NCBI GenBank assembly: GCA_023437715.1 | Contig: JAEZFK010000045.1 | Location: 1-50,413, forward strand | From: Bacillota bacterium | Lineage (GTDB): Bacteria; Bacillota; Clostridia; Lachnospirales; Lachnospiraceae | Length of the DNA: 50,413 nt | Direction: 5' to 3' | Shown: piece by piece, positions 43,787 to 50,413 of the stretch | Layout of the letters: each line of letters opens with the position of its first letter | How positions within the stretch are numbered: the stretch's first letter is position 1 | Program-made: the position numbers and the translations under genes | The notes under the pieces: generated by a model | What the model was told of the DNA's origin: nothing | What the model saw: only the letters and a program-made list of their open reading frames with translations | The model's database searches: none

Positions 43787-44694
43787 TCGTATCCTGCTAC
43801 AACGAAGAACTGGCTATAGACCGGTTCTATGAGGAAACGGCCGGTATTTTAAATAATCTGCCCTGGGATTATGAACTCATTTTCGTAAATGACGGAAGCC
43901 AGGACAAAACCATGGATAAACTCATTTCCCTTGCCGAAGCAGATAAAAAGGTGAAGGTCATCAGCTTTTCCAGAAACTTCGGCCATGAAGCCGCCATGAT
44001 CGCAGGCCTGGATTACAGCAGCGGGGACGGAATCGTCTGCATGGACGCAGACCTTCAGCATCCCCCGGAGTATTTGTCCAAAATCATAAAGAAATTTGAG
44101 GAAGGCTATGATGTCATAAACATGGTCCGCGTCAAAAATGAATCCGCAGGCTGGTTCAAGAATCTGGCATCCTCCGCTTTCTATCATCTGATTAACGTCC
44201 TTTCCGACGTGAAATTTGAGCCCAATGCCTCTGATTTTTTTGCAATATCAAAGCGGGCGGCAAAGGTGCTTAAGGACAATTACAGGGAAAAGGTGCGTTT
44301 CCTCCGCGGATACGTGCAAAACATCGGCTTTCTCCGTACAACCATCGAATATGAAGCCGGAGTCCGGGTGGCGGGAGAGAGCAAATACAGCATCAAGAAG
44401 CTGATGGCATTTTCCTTAAACACCATTATGTGCTTTTCCAACCTCCCTCTGAAGCTGGGAATATACGCCGGAGCCGGAGCCGGACTCTTGGGCATCCTGA
44501 TGATGATCTATACCATATGGAGCTGGGCGAGAGTGGGAACGCCAAATGGATACGCCACAACCATTGTGCTCATCTGCTTCATGTTCTCAGTCCTGTTCCT
44601 GATTGTGGGAATCATCGGAAATTATATTGCCATACTGTTTGCAGAATTGAAAGACAGGCCTATTTATATTGTAGGAGATACCAAGAATTTATAA
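43765..44694 (+). CDS. GtrB/ArnC-like polyprenyl-phosphate glycosyltransferase
   Basis: This is a 309-residue GT2 enzyme with two C-terminal membrane helices (about 232-252 and 268-292). It has VVVSCYNEELAIDRFYEE, FVNDGSQDKTM, the metal-binding CMDADLQHPPEY near 93 and VRVAGESKYSIKKL. It probably makes undecaprenyl-phosphate-linked glucose or a related sugar, the donor for the adjacent GT-C-like proteins. GAGGAG lies 8 nt before the ATG. It is the last gene of the second glycan locus. Confidence 0.92.
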   Translation: MEKTLSVVVSCYNEELAIDRFYEETAGILNNLPWDYELIFVNDGSQDKTMDKLISLAEADKKVKVISFSRNFGHEAAMIAGLDYSSGDGIVCMDADLQHPPEYLSKIIKKFEEGYDVINMVRVKNESAGWFKNLASSAFYHLINVLSDVKFEPNASDFFAISKRAAKVLKDNYREKVRFLRGYVQNIGFLRTTIEYEAGVRVAGESKYSIKKLMAFSLNTIMCFSNLPLKLGIYAGAGAGLLGILMMIYTIWSWARVGTPNGYATTIVLICFMFSVLFLIVGIIGNYIAILFAELKDRPIYIVGDTKNL

Positions 44695-44706
44695 AACAGA
44701 TCAACG

Positions 44707-44815
44707 AAACAAGAGGGTGTTGCAAAATGTAAAATTTCAGCAAGATGCGGTATCTGGCCATTTGGCCGACACCAATATCTTGCGTAAAAATTTATTTTGC
44801 AACACCCTCTTGTTT
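44707..44815. repeat. 109-bp inverted-repeat element / bidirectional terminator
   Basis: A 22-bp perfect inverted repeat (44707-44728 and 44794-44815, containing GAGGGTGTTGCAAAAT) encloses further pairing: GCAAGAT with ATCTTGC, GGT with ACC, and GGCC with GGCC. The whole element folds as one long hairpin between two convergent genes. The ends look like transposon terminal inverted repeats, so it may be a MITE serving as terminator. A target duplication was not evident. Confidence 0.8.
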
Positions 44816-44829
44816 GATTAAATATTTAA

Positions 44830-46713
44830 TTAATGGATTCCAGGCCCGATTTCCTTTGTGGGGCTCGTTGCGGTATTGGACGAATCTGTACCAGACTGAT
44901 TCGTTCCGCTGCCAGCTGCCGTACCAGACTGATTCGTTCCGCTGCCAGCCGCTGTACCTGACTGATTCGTTCCGTTGTCCGCCGCTGCGCCAGACTGATC
45001 TGCCCCGCCGGCCGCTGCATCAGCTGCCGCCGCTTCCACAGGAGTAGGGGTGCAGGCTCCGCTGGCGTCTGCCGTATAAGAAACTCCATTGAAATCAAAT
45101 ACAGACGAAGCAATCATCTTTCCGTCCGCCGGATTTAAATAATACTGCTGTCCGTCGATTTGCATCATTCCGGTTGCCATGGCGCCGCTGCCGCCGAAAT
45201 AGTACCAGTTTCCGTCGACCAGTCTCCAGCCAACAGTCATTTTTCCGGAAGAAGCGCTCAAATAGTACCAGGCTCCCTTATCCTCCAGCCAGCCGGACTG
45301 CATTTTTCCGTCTGCTTTCAAATAATACCAGTTTCCGTCCGGATTCACCCAGCCTGTGGACATGGTACCATTTTGATTAAAGAAATACCACTCATTATCA
45401 AGCTGCTTCCAGCCAACGGAAACACTCCCGTTGTCCCCCATATAATATTTTGAGGTGCCCTCGGTGTACCATCCGGTGACCATGGAGCCGTCATTGTTCA
45501 AATAATACCGGGAGCCGTTATTATCCAGCCATCCCGTAGCCATCACACCGCTTTCCTGCAGAAAATAGCGTTTGCCGTTTAAATCTTTCCATCCGGTGAC
45601 CATCTGGCCTGAGGAGGGCTCCAGATAATAATACTGCCCGTTTAAATCCTTCCAGCCTGTGGCCATCACTCCGTCACTGTCCAGATAATACCGGACCCCG
45701 TTATCCGAAAGCCATCCCGTATTCATGGCTCCGCTGGCATTAAAATAGTACCATTTATCCGAAAGCTGCTTCCATCCCGTGTTCATACGCCCTGAGACTT
45801 CGTCAAGATAATAACGAAGACCATCCTTGGTAATCCATCCGGTGGAAGGCTGTCCTTCCTCATTCATATAAAACCAACCGGTCCCGTCATTGATCCAGGC
45901 TGCCTTTTGCATGGAATAATTCTGATAGTAATACTTTTTATCCCCAATGGTCCTCCATAAATTCCCCGGAAGCCTTGGGGTTAAATCCTTATAAAGGAAA
46001 TCAATGTCCACATTTCCATTGATTCCGCTGACAGAGCCGGTGCTTGTAACCTGCCACATAATGGGAGAGGCAAATTTGTGTTTCGCCTCATACCTGGCAA
46101 CCCATACATCATAATTCATGCAGGACAAATCAATCTTACTGGTCAGCCAGTAATCATTGGCATAAACAATGGGATAATATCCCGCATCAGCAATGCGCTC
46201 GCAAAAGGCATTGATCACCCTGCTTACCTGTGCCGGAGGAAGACTGCCGAGAGTGGCGCTGTCCTCCGCATCAAAGGCAATGGGAAATGATATAGGATAA
46301 TCCTTTACCAGACTTAAAACAAAATCCGCTTCCGCCCTGGCCATGTCCTCCGTGGTAGCCAGAGAATAGATATAAGCCCCCACCTTGAGTCCTGCCGCCG
46401 ATGCGCCCTGGACATTGGCCTGGAAATAGGGATCTACCACGCCCTTGGACCGGGTTCCCATCATGACGAAGCTGATGTCATTTGCAGCCACTGTTTTCCA
46501 GTCGATATTGCCCTGCCATCTGGAAACGTCGATTCCCCTGGCAATCACCTGATCCATTACCGTGCCGTCCGCCAGCTGATAATATCCGTTCACTTTCTCA
46601 TAGCCCGCCGCCCAGGAATTCATGGCCGGATAAAAGCCGGCGCTCATTCCCATAAAGGCACATAACGCCGCTGCGGCAAACCGGGCCCTTACCTTTCTCT
46701 GTCTCAATGTCAT
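44830..46713 (-). CDS. GH25 muramidase with choline-binding-type repeats
   Basis: This is a 627-residue secreted hydrolase. The signal region (about 1-36, ending NSWAAG) is followed by a GH25 lysozyme domain (about 58-250). Its active-site residues lie in RGIDVSRWQGNIDW and FPIAFDAEDS, and WQVTSTGSVSGINGNVDIDF closes the fold. About 14-15 repeats of the TGWKxxNGxWYYL type (about 255-560) should bind phosphocholine or a similar wall ligand. The tail is Ala/Gly/Ser/Thr-rich with three 11-residue repeats and ends EIGPGIH. AAGGAGG precedes the ATG. It would cut peptidoglycan glycan strands, for turnover or lysis. Confidence 0.94.
   Translation of the reverse strand: MTLRQRKVRARFAAAALCAFMGMSAGFYPAMNSWAAGYEKVNGYYQLADGTVMDQVIARGIDVSRWQGNIDWKTVAANDISFVMMGTRSKGVVDPYFQANVQGASAAGLKVGAYIYSLATTEDMARAEADFVLSLVKDYPISFPIAFDAEDSATLGSLPPAQVSRVINAFCERIADAGYYPIVYANDYWLTSKIDLSCMNYDVWVARYEAKHKFASPIMWQVTSTGSVSGINGNVDIDFLYKDLTPRLPGNLWRTIGDKKYYYQNYSMQKAAWINDGTGWFYMNEEGQPSTGWITKDGLRYYLDEVSGRMNTGWKQLSDKWYYFNASGAMNTGWLSDNGVRYYLDSDGVMATGWKDLNGQYYYLEPSSGQMVTGWKDLNGKRYFLQESGVMATGWLDNNGSRYYLNNDGSMVTGWYTEGTSKYYMGDNGSVSVGWKQLDNEWYFFNQNGTMSTGWVNPDGNWYYLKADGKMQSGWLEDKGAWYYLSASSGKMTVGWRLVDGNWYYFGGSGAMATGMMQIDGQQYYLNPADGKMIASSVFDFNGVSYTADASGACTPTPVEAAAADAAAGGADQSGAAADNGTNQSGTAAGSGTNQSGTAAGSGTNQSGTDSSNTATSPTKEIGPGIH
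44890..44988 (-). repeat. 33-bp tandem repeats in the muramidase tail
   Basis: Three 33-bp units begin at 44890, 44923 and 44956; a fourth starts at 44989 but degrades. On the minus strand they encode GTNQSGTAAGS-type 11-residue repeats. They are in frame, so variation in number changes only tail length. Confidence 0.85.
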
Positions 46714-46749
46714 ATCCTCCTTATCATTCGAGTTTTATACAGTGCAAAA

Positions 46750-46787
46750 GAAAAGTGGGCATCCGCGCCGAGGTGCAGATACCCACA
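46750..46787 (-). terminator. Terminator of the repeat-protein gene
   Basis: Read on the minus strand, GTGGGTATCTGC pairs with GCGGATGCCCAC (46756-46767/46776-46787, with G-T pairs), followed by TTTTCTTTT. It lies between the gene at 46806 and the muramidase gene. No clear muramidase promoter was found in the 46714-46750 gap, so read-through may matter. Confidence 0.75.
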
Positions 46788-46805
46788 CAGATACTGAAAA
46801 TAAAA

Positions 46806-47900
46806 TCAACCAGGTCCGGTTGTAAGTCCCGGCGACAACTGGTATGCATCACTGCTGGAGGAGCCGGAGGACCCGCCCGGAGTGGTGTCTGAAGAACTGT
46901 TGGGAGAGCTGCTTAAGGTACTTCCGTCGGAAGAAGATCCGCCCGGTCCGCTGGAATCCGAGGAAGTTGTTCCGCCCGGAGTTGTTCCCGTGGTGTCCGT
47001 CGTGCTTCCGGGGGTTGTCCCGCTCACTGAACCGGAAGGAAGACCGGAAGTACTTCCCTGGTAAGCCCCGCTGGATCCGAAAGTATAGCTTTTTCCGTCA
47101 ATGGTAAGGGTTGTATTAACAGCCATCTTTCCGGTTGAGGGATCAAGATAATAATAGACTCCGGAAAGCTGTATCCAGCCCGTAAGCATATGTCCCGAAT
47201 CATCAAAATAATACCAGGAATCATCAATCTGCTTCCAGCCGTGGGCCATTTTCCCGTTGGCTGTGTCCATATAATACTTGTTTGTCCCATCGCTGAGCCA
47301 GCCGGTCAGCATCTTGCCCAACACCGAATTTGTATCGGCATTCAAATAATAATAAGCGTTGTCGATCTGCTTCCAGCCGGTGACCATCTTTCCGTCAGCT
47401 CCAAAATAAAACCAGTCGTTTCCAACCTGTCCCCAGCCGATGACGCACTTTCCGTTTTCTTTAAAATAATACCAGCCGCCGTCCATCTCCCGCCATCCGG
47501 TGGACATGGAGCCGTCCCCCTTCATATAATAATAGTCGTTTCCGATCTTCAGCCAACCCTTTACAAGAACTCCGGTACCGTCCATGAGGTAATAGTATTT
47601 TCCTCCGTCCTGAATCCACTTGGTAGCCATGGCGCCGTTGGAATGAAAATAGTACCAGCTTCCGTTGATCTGCTTCCAGCCGGTAGCCATATAACCGGTG
47701 GAAAGATCAAGAAAATAAAAGGTTCCGTCCGAGGTCTTCACCCAGCCCTTATGCACCGAGCCGTCCTGGTCGTAATACTTCCACTGGGAACCTTCCGAGA
47801 TCCAGCCCGTTGCCCCCCAGGCCGTACCTGCCGGTAACAGCACTGCGGTCCCTATAAATCCGGCAATCAGCCACTGGGCCGCTTTCTTTCTGTATCTCAT
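46806..47900 (-). CDS. Secreted choline-binding-repeat protein without catalytic domain
   Basis: This 364-residue protein has a signal peptide (about 1-29, ending AGTAWGA). About 10-11 cell-wall-binding repeats cover about 30-275 (TGWKQINGSWYYF, STGWREMDGGWYYF, VTGWKQIDNAYYYL). A Ser/Gly/Thr/Pro-rich tail ends LSPGLTTGPG. No enzyme domain is seen, so it may be a wall-coating or adhesin-like protein. I chose ATG 47900, preceded by AAGGAGG. The longer frame from 48005 crosses the promoter and cre site. Those upstream signals indicate catabolite repression. Confidence 0.88.
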   Translation of the reverse strand: MRYRKKAAQWLIAGFIGTAVLLPAGTAWGATGWISEGSQWKYYDQDGSVHKGWVKTSDGTFYFLDLSTGYMATGWKQINGSWYYFHSNGAMATKWIQDGGKYYYLMDGTGVLVKGWLKIGNDYYYMKGDGSMSTGWREMDGGWYYFKENGKCVIGWGQVGNDWFYFGADGKMVTGWKQIDNAYYYLNADTNSVLGKMLTGWLSDGTNKYYMDTANGKMAHGWKQIDDSWYYFDDSGHMLTGWIQLSGVYYYLDPSTGKMAVNTTLTIDGKSYTFGSSGAYQGSTSGLPSGSVSGTTPGSTTDTTGTTPGGTTSSDSSGPGGSSSDGSTLSSSPNSSSDTTPGGSSGSSSSDAYQLSPGLTTGPG

Positions 47901-47924
47901 GCCGTTTTCCTCCTTATGCTCTAG

Positions 47925-47955
47925 CGTTAACGTTTTCACACATGAATACATTATA
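47925..47955 (-). promoter_or_regulatory. Promoter with cre (CcpA) site
   Basis: On the minus strand an extended -10, TGCTATAAT (TATAAT at 47950-47955), is followed 11 bp later by TGAAAACGTTAACG (47925-47938). This matches the cre consensus TGWAARCGYTWNCW at 13 of 14 positions. A cre site just past the transcription start usually blocks elongation when CcpA is bound. Confidence 0.7.
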
Positions 47956-48018
47956 GCATAGGAACCATAAGAAAGCATAAAATTTTTATTACGATTTGCG
48001 GACAAATTTCCAAAATTA

Positions 48019-49842
48019 TCATTTATTTACAATTTCACAGCACTTTTTATAATAATTCTTTGCATAACGGTACATGATGATGGTGTATTCCCCGAATTCT
48101 TCCCCCAGAGACGCCTTATAAACCGCCCAAAGACTCCAGAGAAAACCACCCAGAGCCATGTAAGCATAAACCGTGTACCGTTCCTCATCGGAAGGCTCCC
48201 TCTTCAGATAAATCCTTATGAGCTCCCCGGTTTCCTCCTCCGTGAAATAAGAATAAATAGCGCACATGGAAATATCCACCAGAGGATCGCACATCCCCGC
48301 ATACTCCCAGTCAATCAGACGCACATCTCCGTCCGGCAGCATCAGGAAATTATCCACATTGGGATCTATATGGGAAAGAACCTTTTTATGTCCCAAGCTC
48401 TCTAATTTCTCCAAAAGCTCTTCCATCTCTCCACGTATCTGATTATAATCCTCAAATAAAATATCCCCGTGGGCCCTGCAAAGCTTCTCATAAAATTCAA
48501 TCCGTTCCTTTAAATCAAAAGAGTGATCCACCTTAAGCCCCGATTCATGAAGCTTTCGAACCGCCGCCATACACTGTATTAAGTCCTCCCTGCTGTGAGG
48601 ATCTGCATTTCGGGCCCCCTCATAAAATTCCGCAATCTTATAACCGGTCTCCCCATTAAAATAAATTACCTTTTCCGTAATTCCAAACCCGCTCATTACA
48701 TCATAAACAGCCTTTTCCTCTTTCCGGTTAATCAAAAGCTCAGTCCCCGGCCCCGGAATGCGGCAGATATAATGCCTGTCCTTAACCTTAAACAAAAAGG
48801 ATTTGTTGGTCATTCCGGCTTTCAGGCAGCGTATCTCCGTAATTTCCGACTCCTTAACCTGAAAAACTTCAGAAACCAGACTCATGGCCTCATTGTCCGA
48901 ATGATGCTGGTACTTCACATCAAAGCGCCGCAGCTCTTCCAGATTCTCAAATTCATAAACTTCATCCGCAGGCCTGCGGTTAATAAACATGTCTATTTCC
49001 CGTCCCGCCTCCGGCACAAGGGGAAGTCTCTGTGCAGCCTCCCCGGACAGCATTTCCATATAAACATTTTCCCAATAAAACTGTTCCGTTCCCGGAAGCT
49101 TATAATATCCCTCGAGGACAGGCAGAAACTGCTCTGAAAACTCCTTTGAAAAGAACACCGGCCCGTACATGACCCATTGATCCTGTCCGCCAACGGAAAC
49201 ATTTAAAATCCGTCCCTTTTTATTACATTCCAGACACCACTCCGAAGTTTCTCCTTCCATATAAGAAGAAGAATACCATGCACCGCCCTCATAGGCGTGG
49301 TACATGTTGTGCCTCATCCAGTTATCCGAGGACAGCACATACATATTTCTCCCCCTTAAAACTTCTCTGGCATGATAAATGGTAGTCAAAGTATTTTTAT
49401 GAGAATATTCAGGATTATATAGAAGCTTCACCTGATATTTATCCATAAGGTATTCAAACTTTTCTTTCAGATATCCAACCACAATGGTAATATCCGTGAC
49501 CCCTGCCTCATGAAGCTGCCTGATCTGCCGTTCAATCATGCGCTCCCCAAACACCTCCAAAAGCCCCTTGGGCATTTCAAAAGTCAAAGGAACAAACCGT
49601 GAACCAAAGCCGGCGGCAATAATCAAAGCTCCATCCACTTTATTCTTATTTAAAAGCTTTCTGCCTTCAGGAAGCAATTCATAAGAATTCCCCTCCCCGG
49701 CCCCTATCAGCCCTTTCTCAACACATTCCTTTACCAGATTATTTGCCGTCCCAAGGGAAACGCTCATCTCCTGTGACAATTCCCTCTGGGTTACAGCCGG
49801 ATTCTCAAGGATAGAGCGGCAGATGATAACATTACGATCCAT
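48019..49842 (-). CDS. licCA: Winged-HTH / phosphocholine cytidylyltransferase / choline kinase fusion
   Basis: This is a 607-residue three-domain protein. Residues 1-65 form a winged helix (VTQRELSQEMSVSLGTANNLVKE). Residues about 70-300 are a LicC-like nucleotidyltransferase (IIAAGFGSRFVPLTFEMPKG, LSSDNWMRHN). Residues about 340-607 are a LicA-like choline kinase (HIDPNVDNF 491-499, RLIDWEYAG 509-517). It would convert choline to phosphocholine and then CDP-choline for wall decoration. I chose ATG 49842 because a promoter lies at 49919-49946, inside the longer frame from 49962, and GGAGGT precedes 49842. The HTH may autoregulate through the adjacent repeats. The substrate could be another amino-alcohol. 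Confidence 0.88.
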   Translation of the reverse strand: MDRNVIICRSILENPAVTQRELSQEMSVSLGTANNLVKECVEKGLIGAGEGNSYELLPEGRKLLNKNKVDGALIIAAGFGSRFVPLTFEMPKGLLEVFGERMIERQIRQLHEAGVTDITIVVGYLKEKFEYLMDKYQVKLLYNPEYSHKNTLTTIYHAREVLRGRNMYVLSSDNWMRHNMYHAYEGGAWYSSSYMEGETSEWCLECNKKGRILNVSVGGQDQWVMYGPVFFSKEFSEQFLPVLEGYYKLPGTEQFYWENVYMEMLSGEAAQRLPLVPEAGREIDMFINRRPADEVYEFENLEELRRFDVKYQHHSDNEAMSLVSEVFQVKESEITEIRCLKAGMTNKSFLFKVKDRHYICRIPGPGTELLINRKEEKAVYDVMSGFGITEKVIYFNGETGYKIAEFYEGARNADPHSREDLIQCMAAVRKLHESGLKVDHSFDLKERIEFYEKLCRAHGDILFEDYNQIRGEMEELLEKLESLGHKKVLSHIDPNVDNFLMLPDGDVRLIDWEYAGMCDPLVDISMCAIYSYFTEEETGELIRIYLKREPSDEERYTVYAYMALGGFLWSLWAVYKASLGEEFGEYTIIMYRYAKNYYKKCCEIVNK

Positions 49843-49918
49843 AAATGCAATACCTCCATATATTAATGATGAATGATAAATGACGTTCAAAAGCAAAACA
49901 ATAAGACAATATGTGAAC

Positions 49919-49946
49919 ATTATACCATTGAACCAGGAAAATGCAA
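49919..49946 (-). promoter_or_regulatory. Promoter of the licCA-like gene
   Basis: On the minus strand TTGCAT (49941-49946), a 16-bp spacer and TATAAT (49919-49924) with an extended TGG before the -10. The predicted leader is about 70 nt. Confidence 0.75.
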
Positions 49947-49948
49947 CC

Positions 49949-49996
49949 CGATATTTCCCCAATAAATATCGACAAAATCTCCAATAAATATGGACA
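49949..49996 (-). promoter_or_regulatory. Operator-like repeat cluster
   Basis: CGATATTT (49949-49956) and AAATATCG (49964-49971) form an 8-bp perfect inverted repeat with a 7-bp spacer, starting 2 bp upstream of the -35. The right half overlaps a direct repeat, CCAATAAATATnGACA, at 49959-49974 and 49981-49996 (22-bp period, two helical turns). The winged HTH domain is the obvious candidate reader. Confidence 0.5.
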
Positions 49997-50227
49997 GAAA
50001 GAGCATTAAAGGTATGACGGTCTCTTCCATGTATGAATAAAAAAACAAAACTTGGATAAAAAAACCGTTTCGTAAAGATTATGTAAGAAAATGAACAGAG
50101 AAAAGTTATAGCTTTTTTCTCGGAATTGTATTATACTGTTCCATGTGATGGAGGAATTGATAGCTTCTGCCGGAAATGTAAATATTATTTGCTTTTTCAA
50201 AAATATGCAAAAAAAGTAAAAAAAGTA

Positions 50228-50256
50228 TTGATAATTTCCAATATTAGAAGTATAAT
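50228..50256 (+). promoter_or_regulatory. Promoter of the right-edge secreted protein gene
   Basis: TTGATA (50228-50233), a 17-bp spacer and TATAAT (50251-50256). The intergenic stretch 49997-50227 is AT-rich and shows no gene; a weak TATTATACT near 50128 is another possible -10. Confidence 0.75.
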
Positions 50257-50321
50257 TACCTCGTAATGCAATTAGGAATTTCAGAGAGTATTTCAAAAAG
50301 AAAAAGGAGAGTGCATTAATT

Positions 50322-50413
50322 ATGAGAAAGCAGACCAAATTAGTTGCTGTATTATCCACAGCAGCACTGCTTGCATTAGGCGCTTCCATGTCCTCTTTCG
50401 CAGCAACTGGCTG
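50322..50413 (+). CDS. Secreted protein, N-terminal fragment cut by the window edge
   Basis: Thirty codons are visible. They encode a basic start (RKQTK), a hydrophobic core (LVAVLSTAALLALGA) and a probable cleavage site SSFAA, then TGW. The ATGW after the signal peptide is also how the protein at 46806-47900 begins its cell-wall-binding repeats. This is therefore probably another repeat protein, though too little is present to be sure. AAGGAGA lies 11 nt before the ATG, and a good promoter is at 50228. Confidence 0.7.
   Translation, partial: MRKQTKLVAVLSTAALLALGASMSSFAATG

Noticed and set aside
44890..44988. Possible CRISPR array
   Set aside because: The 33-bp units are directly adjacent with no spacers and encode the muramidase tail in frame.
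45160..45453. Plus-strand open frames across the repeat proteins (also 47190-47837)
   Set aside because: They are antisense shadows of the repetitive choline-binding modules, with no RBS or family features.
47901..48005. 35-residue extension of the repeat protein at 46806-47900
   Set aside because: It crosses the -10 and cre site and puts residues before a normal signal peptide; AAGGAGG precedes ATG 47900.
49843..49962. 40-residue N-terminal extension of the HTH-LicC-LicA protein
   Set aside because: The extension covers the promoter (49919-49946); GGAGGT and the HTH fold fit the start at 49842.

Overview
The window looks like a chromosomal segment from a low-to-mid GC, Gram-positive member of the Clostridia, most likely a Lachnospiraceae (clostridial cluster XIVa). 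This is inferred from strong GGAGG ribosome binding sites, a YesM/YesN-type two-component system, choline-binding-type cell-wall repeats, a clostridial ChW-like domain and a CcpA (cre) site. No rRNA, tRNA, CRISPR array or intact insertion sequence was seen. Most genes lie on the + strand. The exceptions are an L,D-transpeptidase (7660-9096), an Rpn-like nuclease (25540-26508) and three genes at the right end (44830-49842).

Region 1 (1-15.9 kb) is a cell-surface glycan locus. It holds UDP-galactopyranose mutase, a GT8 and several GT2 glycosyltransferases, a DegT-type sugar aminotransferase, an ATP-grasp ligase, a divergent secreted L,D-transpeptidase, two Wzx-like flippases, and a DPM1-like/DUF2304/DUF2142 membrane glycosylation set. 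Four promoters here, and probably a fifth before region 2, share one layout: TTTACT, a 17-bp spacer starting TTT, then TATAAT-like.

Region 2 (15.9-25.5 kb) is a sugar-sensing and uptake module. A membrane-anchored sugar-binding protein, a YesM histidine kinase, a YesN AraC-type regulator and a lipoprotein binding protein end at a terminator. A ChvE/MmsA/MmsB-type ABC importer follows and ends at a strong terminator.

Region 3 (25.5-27.06 kb) contains an Rpn-family nuclease and a 144-bp intergenic element that folds into a near-perfect cloverleaf, with arms of 18, 5 and 22 bp closed by a 7-9 bp stem.

Region 4 (27.06-44.7 kb) is a second glycan locus using the ABC-exporter route: RfbC, Wzm, Wzt with a C-terminal cargo domain, a methyltransferase, and a 1037-residue fusion (kinase-like, coiled coil, GT2, GT4). 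The methyltransferase and the kinase/coiled-coil part resemble a split WbdD-type chain terminator. An acyltransferase, the complete GDP-D-glycero-D-manno-heptose pathway (HddC, HddA, GmhB, GmhA), three large polytopic GT-C-like proteins and a GtrB-like polyprenyl-phosphate glycosyltransferase follow.

Region 5 (44.7-50.4 kb) appears to concern phosphocholine. It has a GH25 muramidase and a second protein, both with long choline-binding-type repeat arrays, then a three-domain protein (winged HTH, LicC-like cytidylyltransferase, LicA-like choline kinase) with an operator-like repeat cluster at its promoter. The start of another secreted protein runs off the window. The two glycan loci would build and export surface polymers. 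HTH-LicC-LicA would supply CDP-choline to decorate one of them, and the repeat proteins would dock onto it. No LicD-type phosphocholine transferase was seen.
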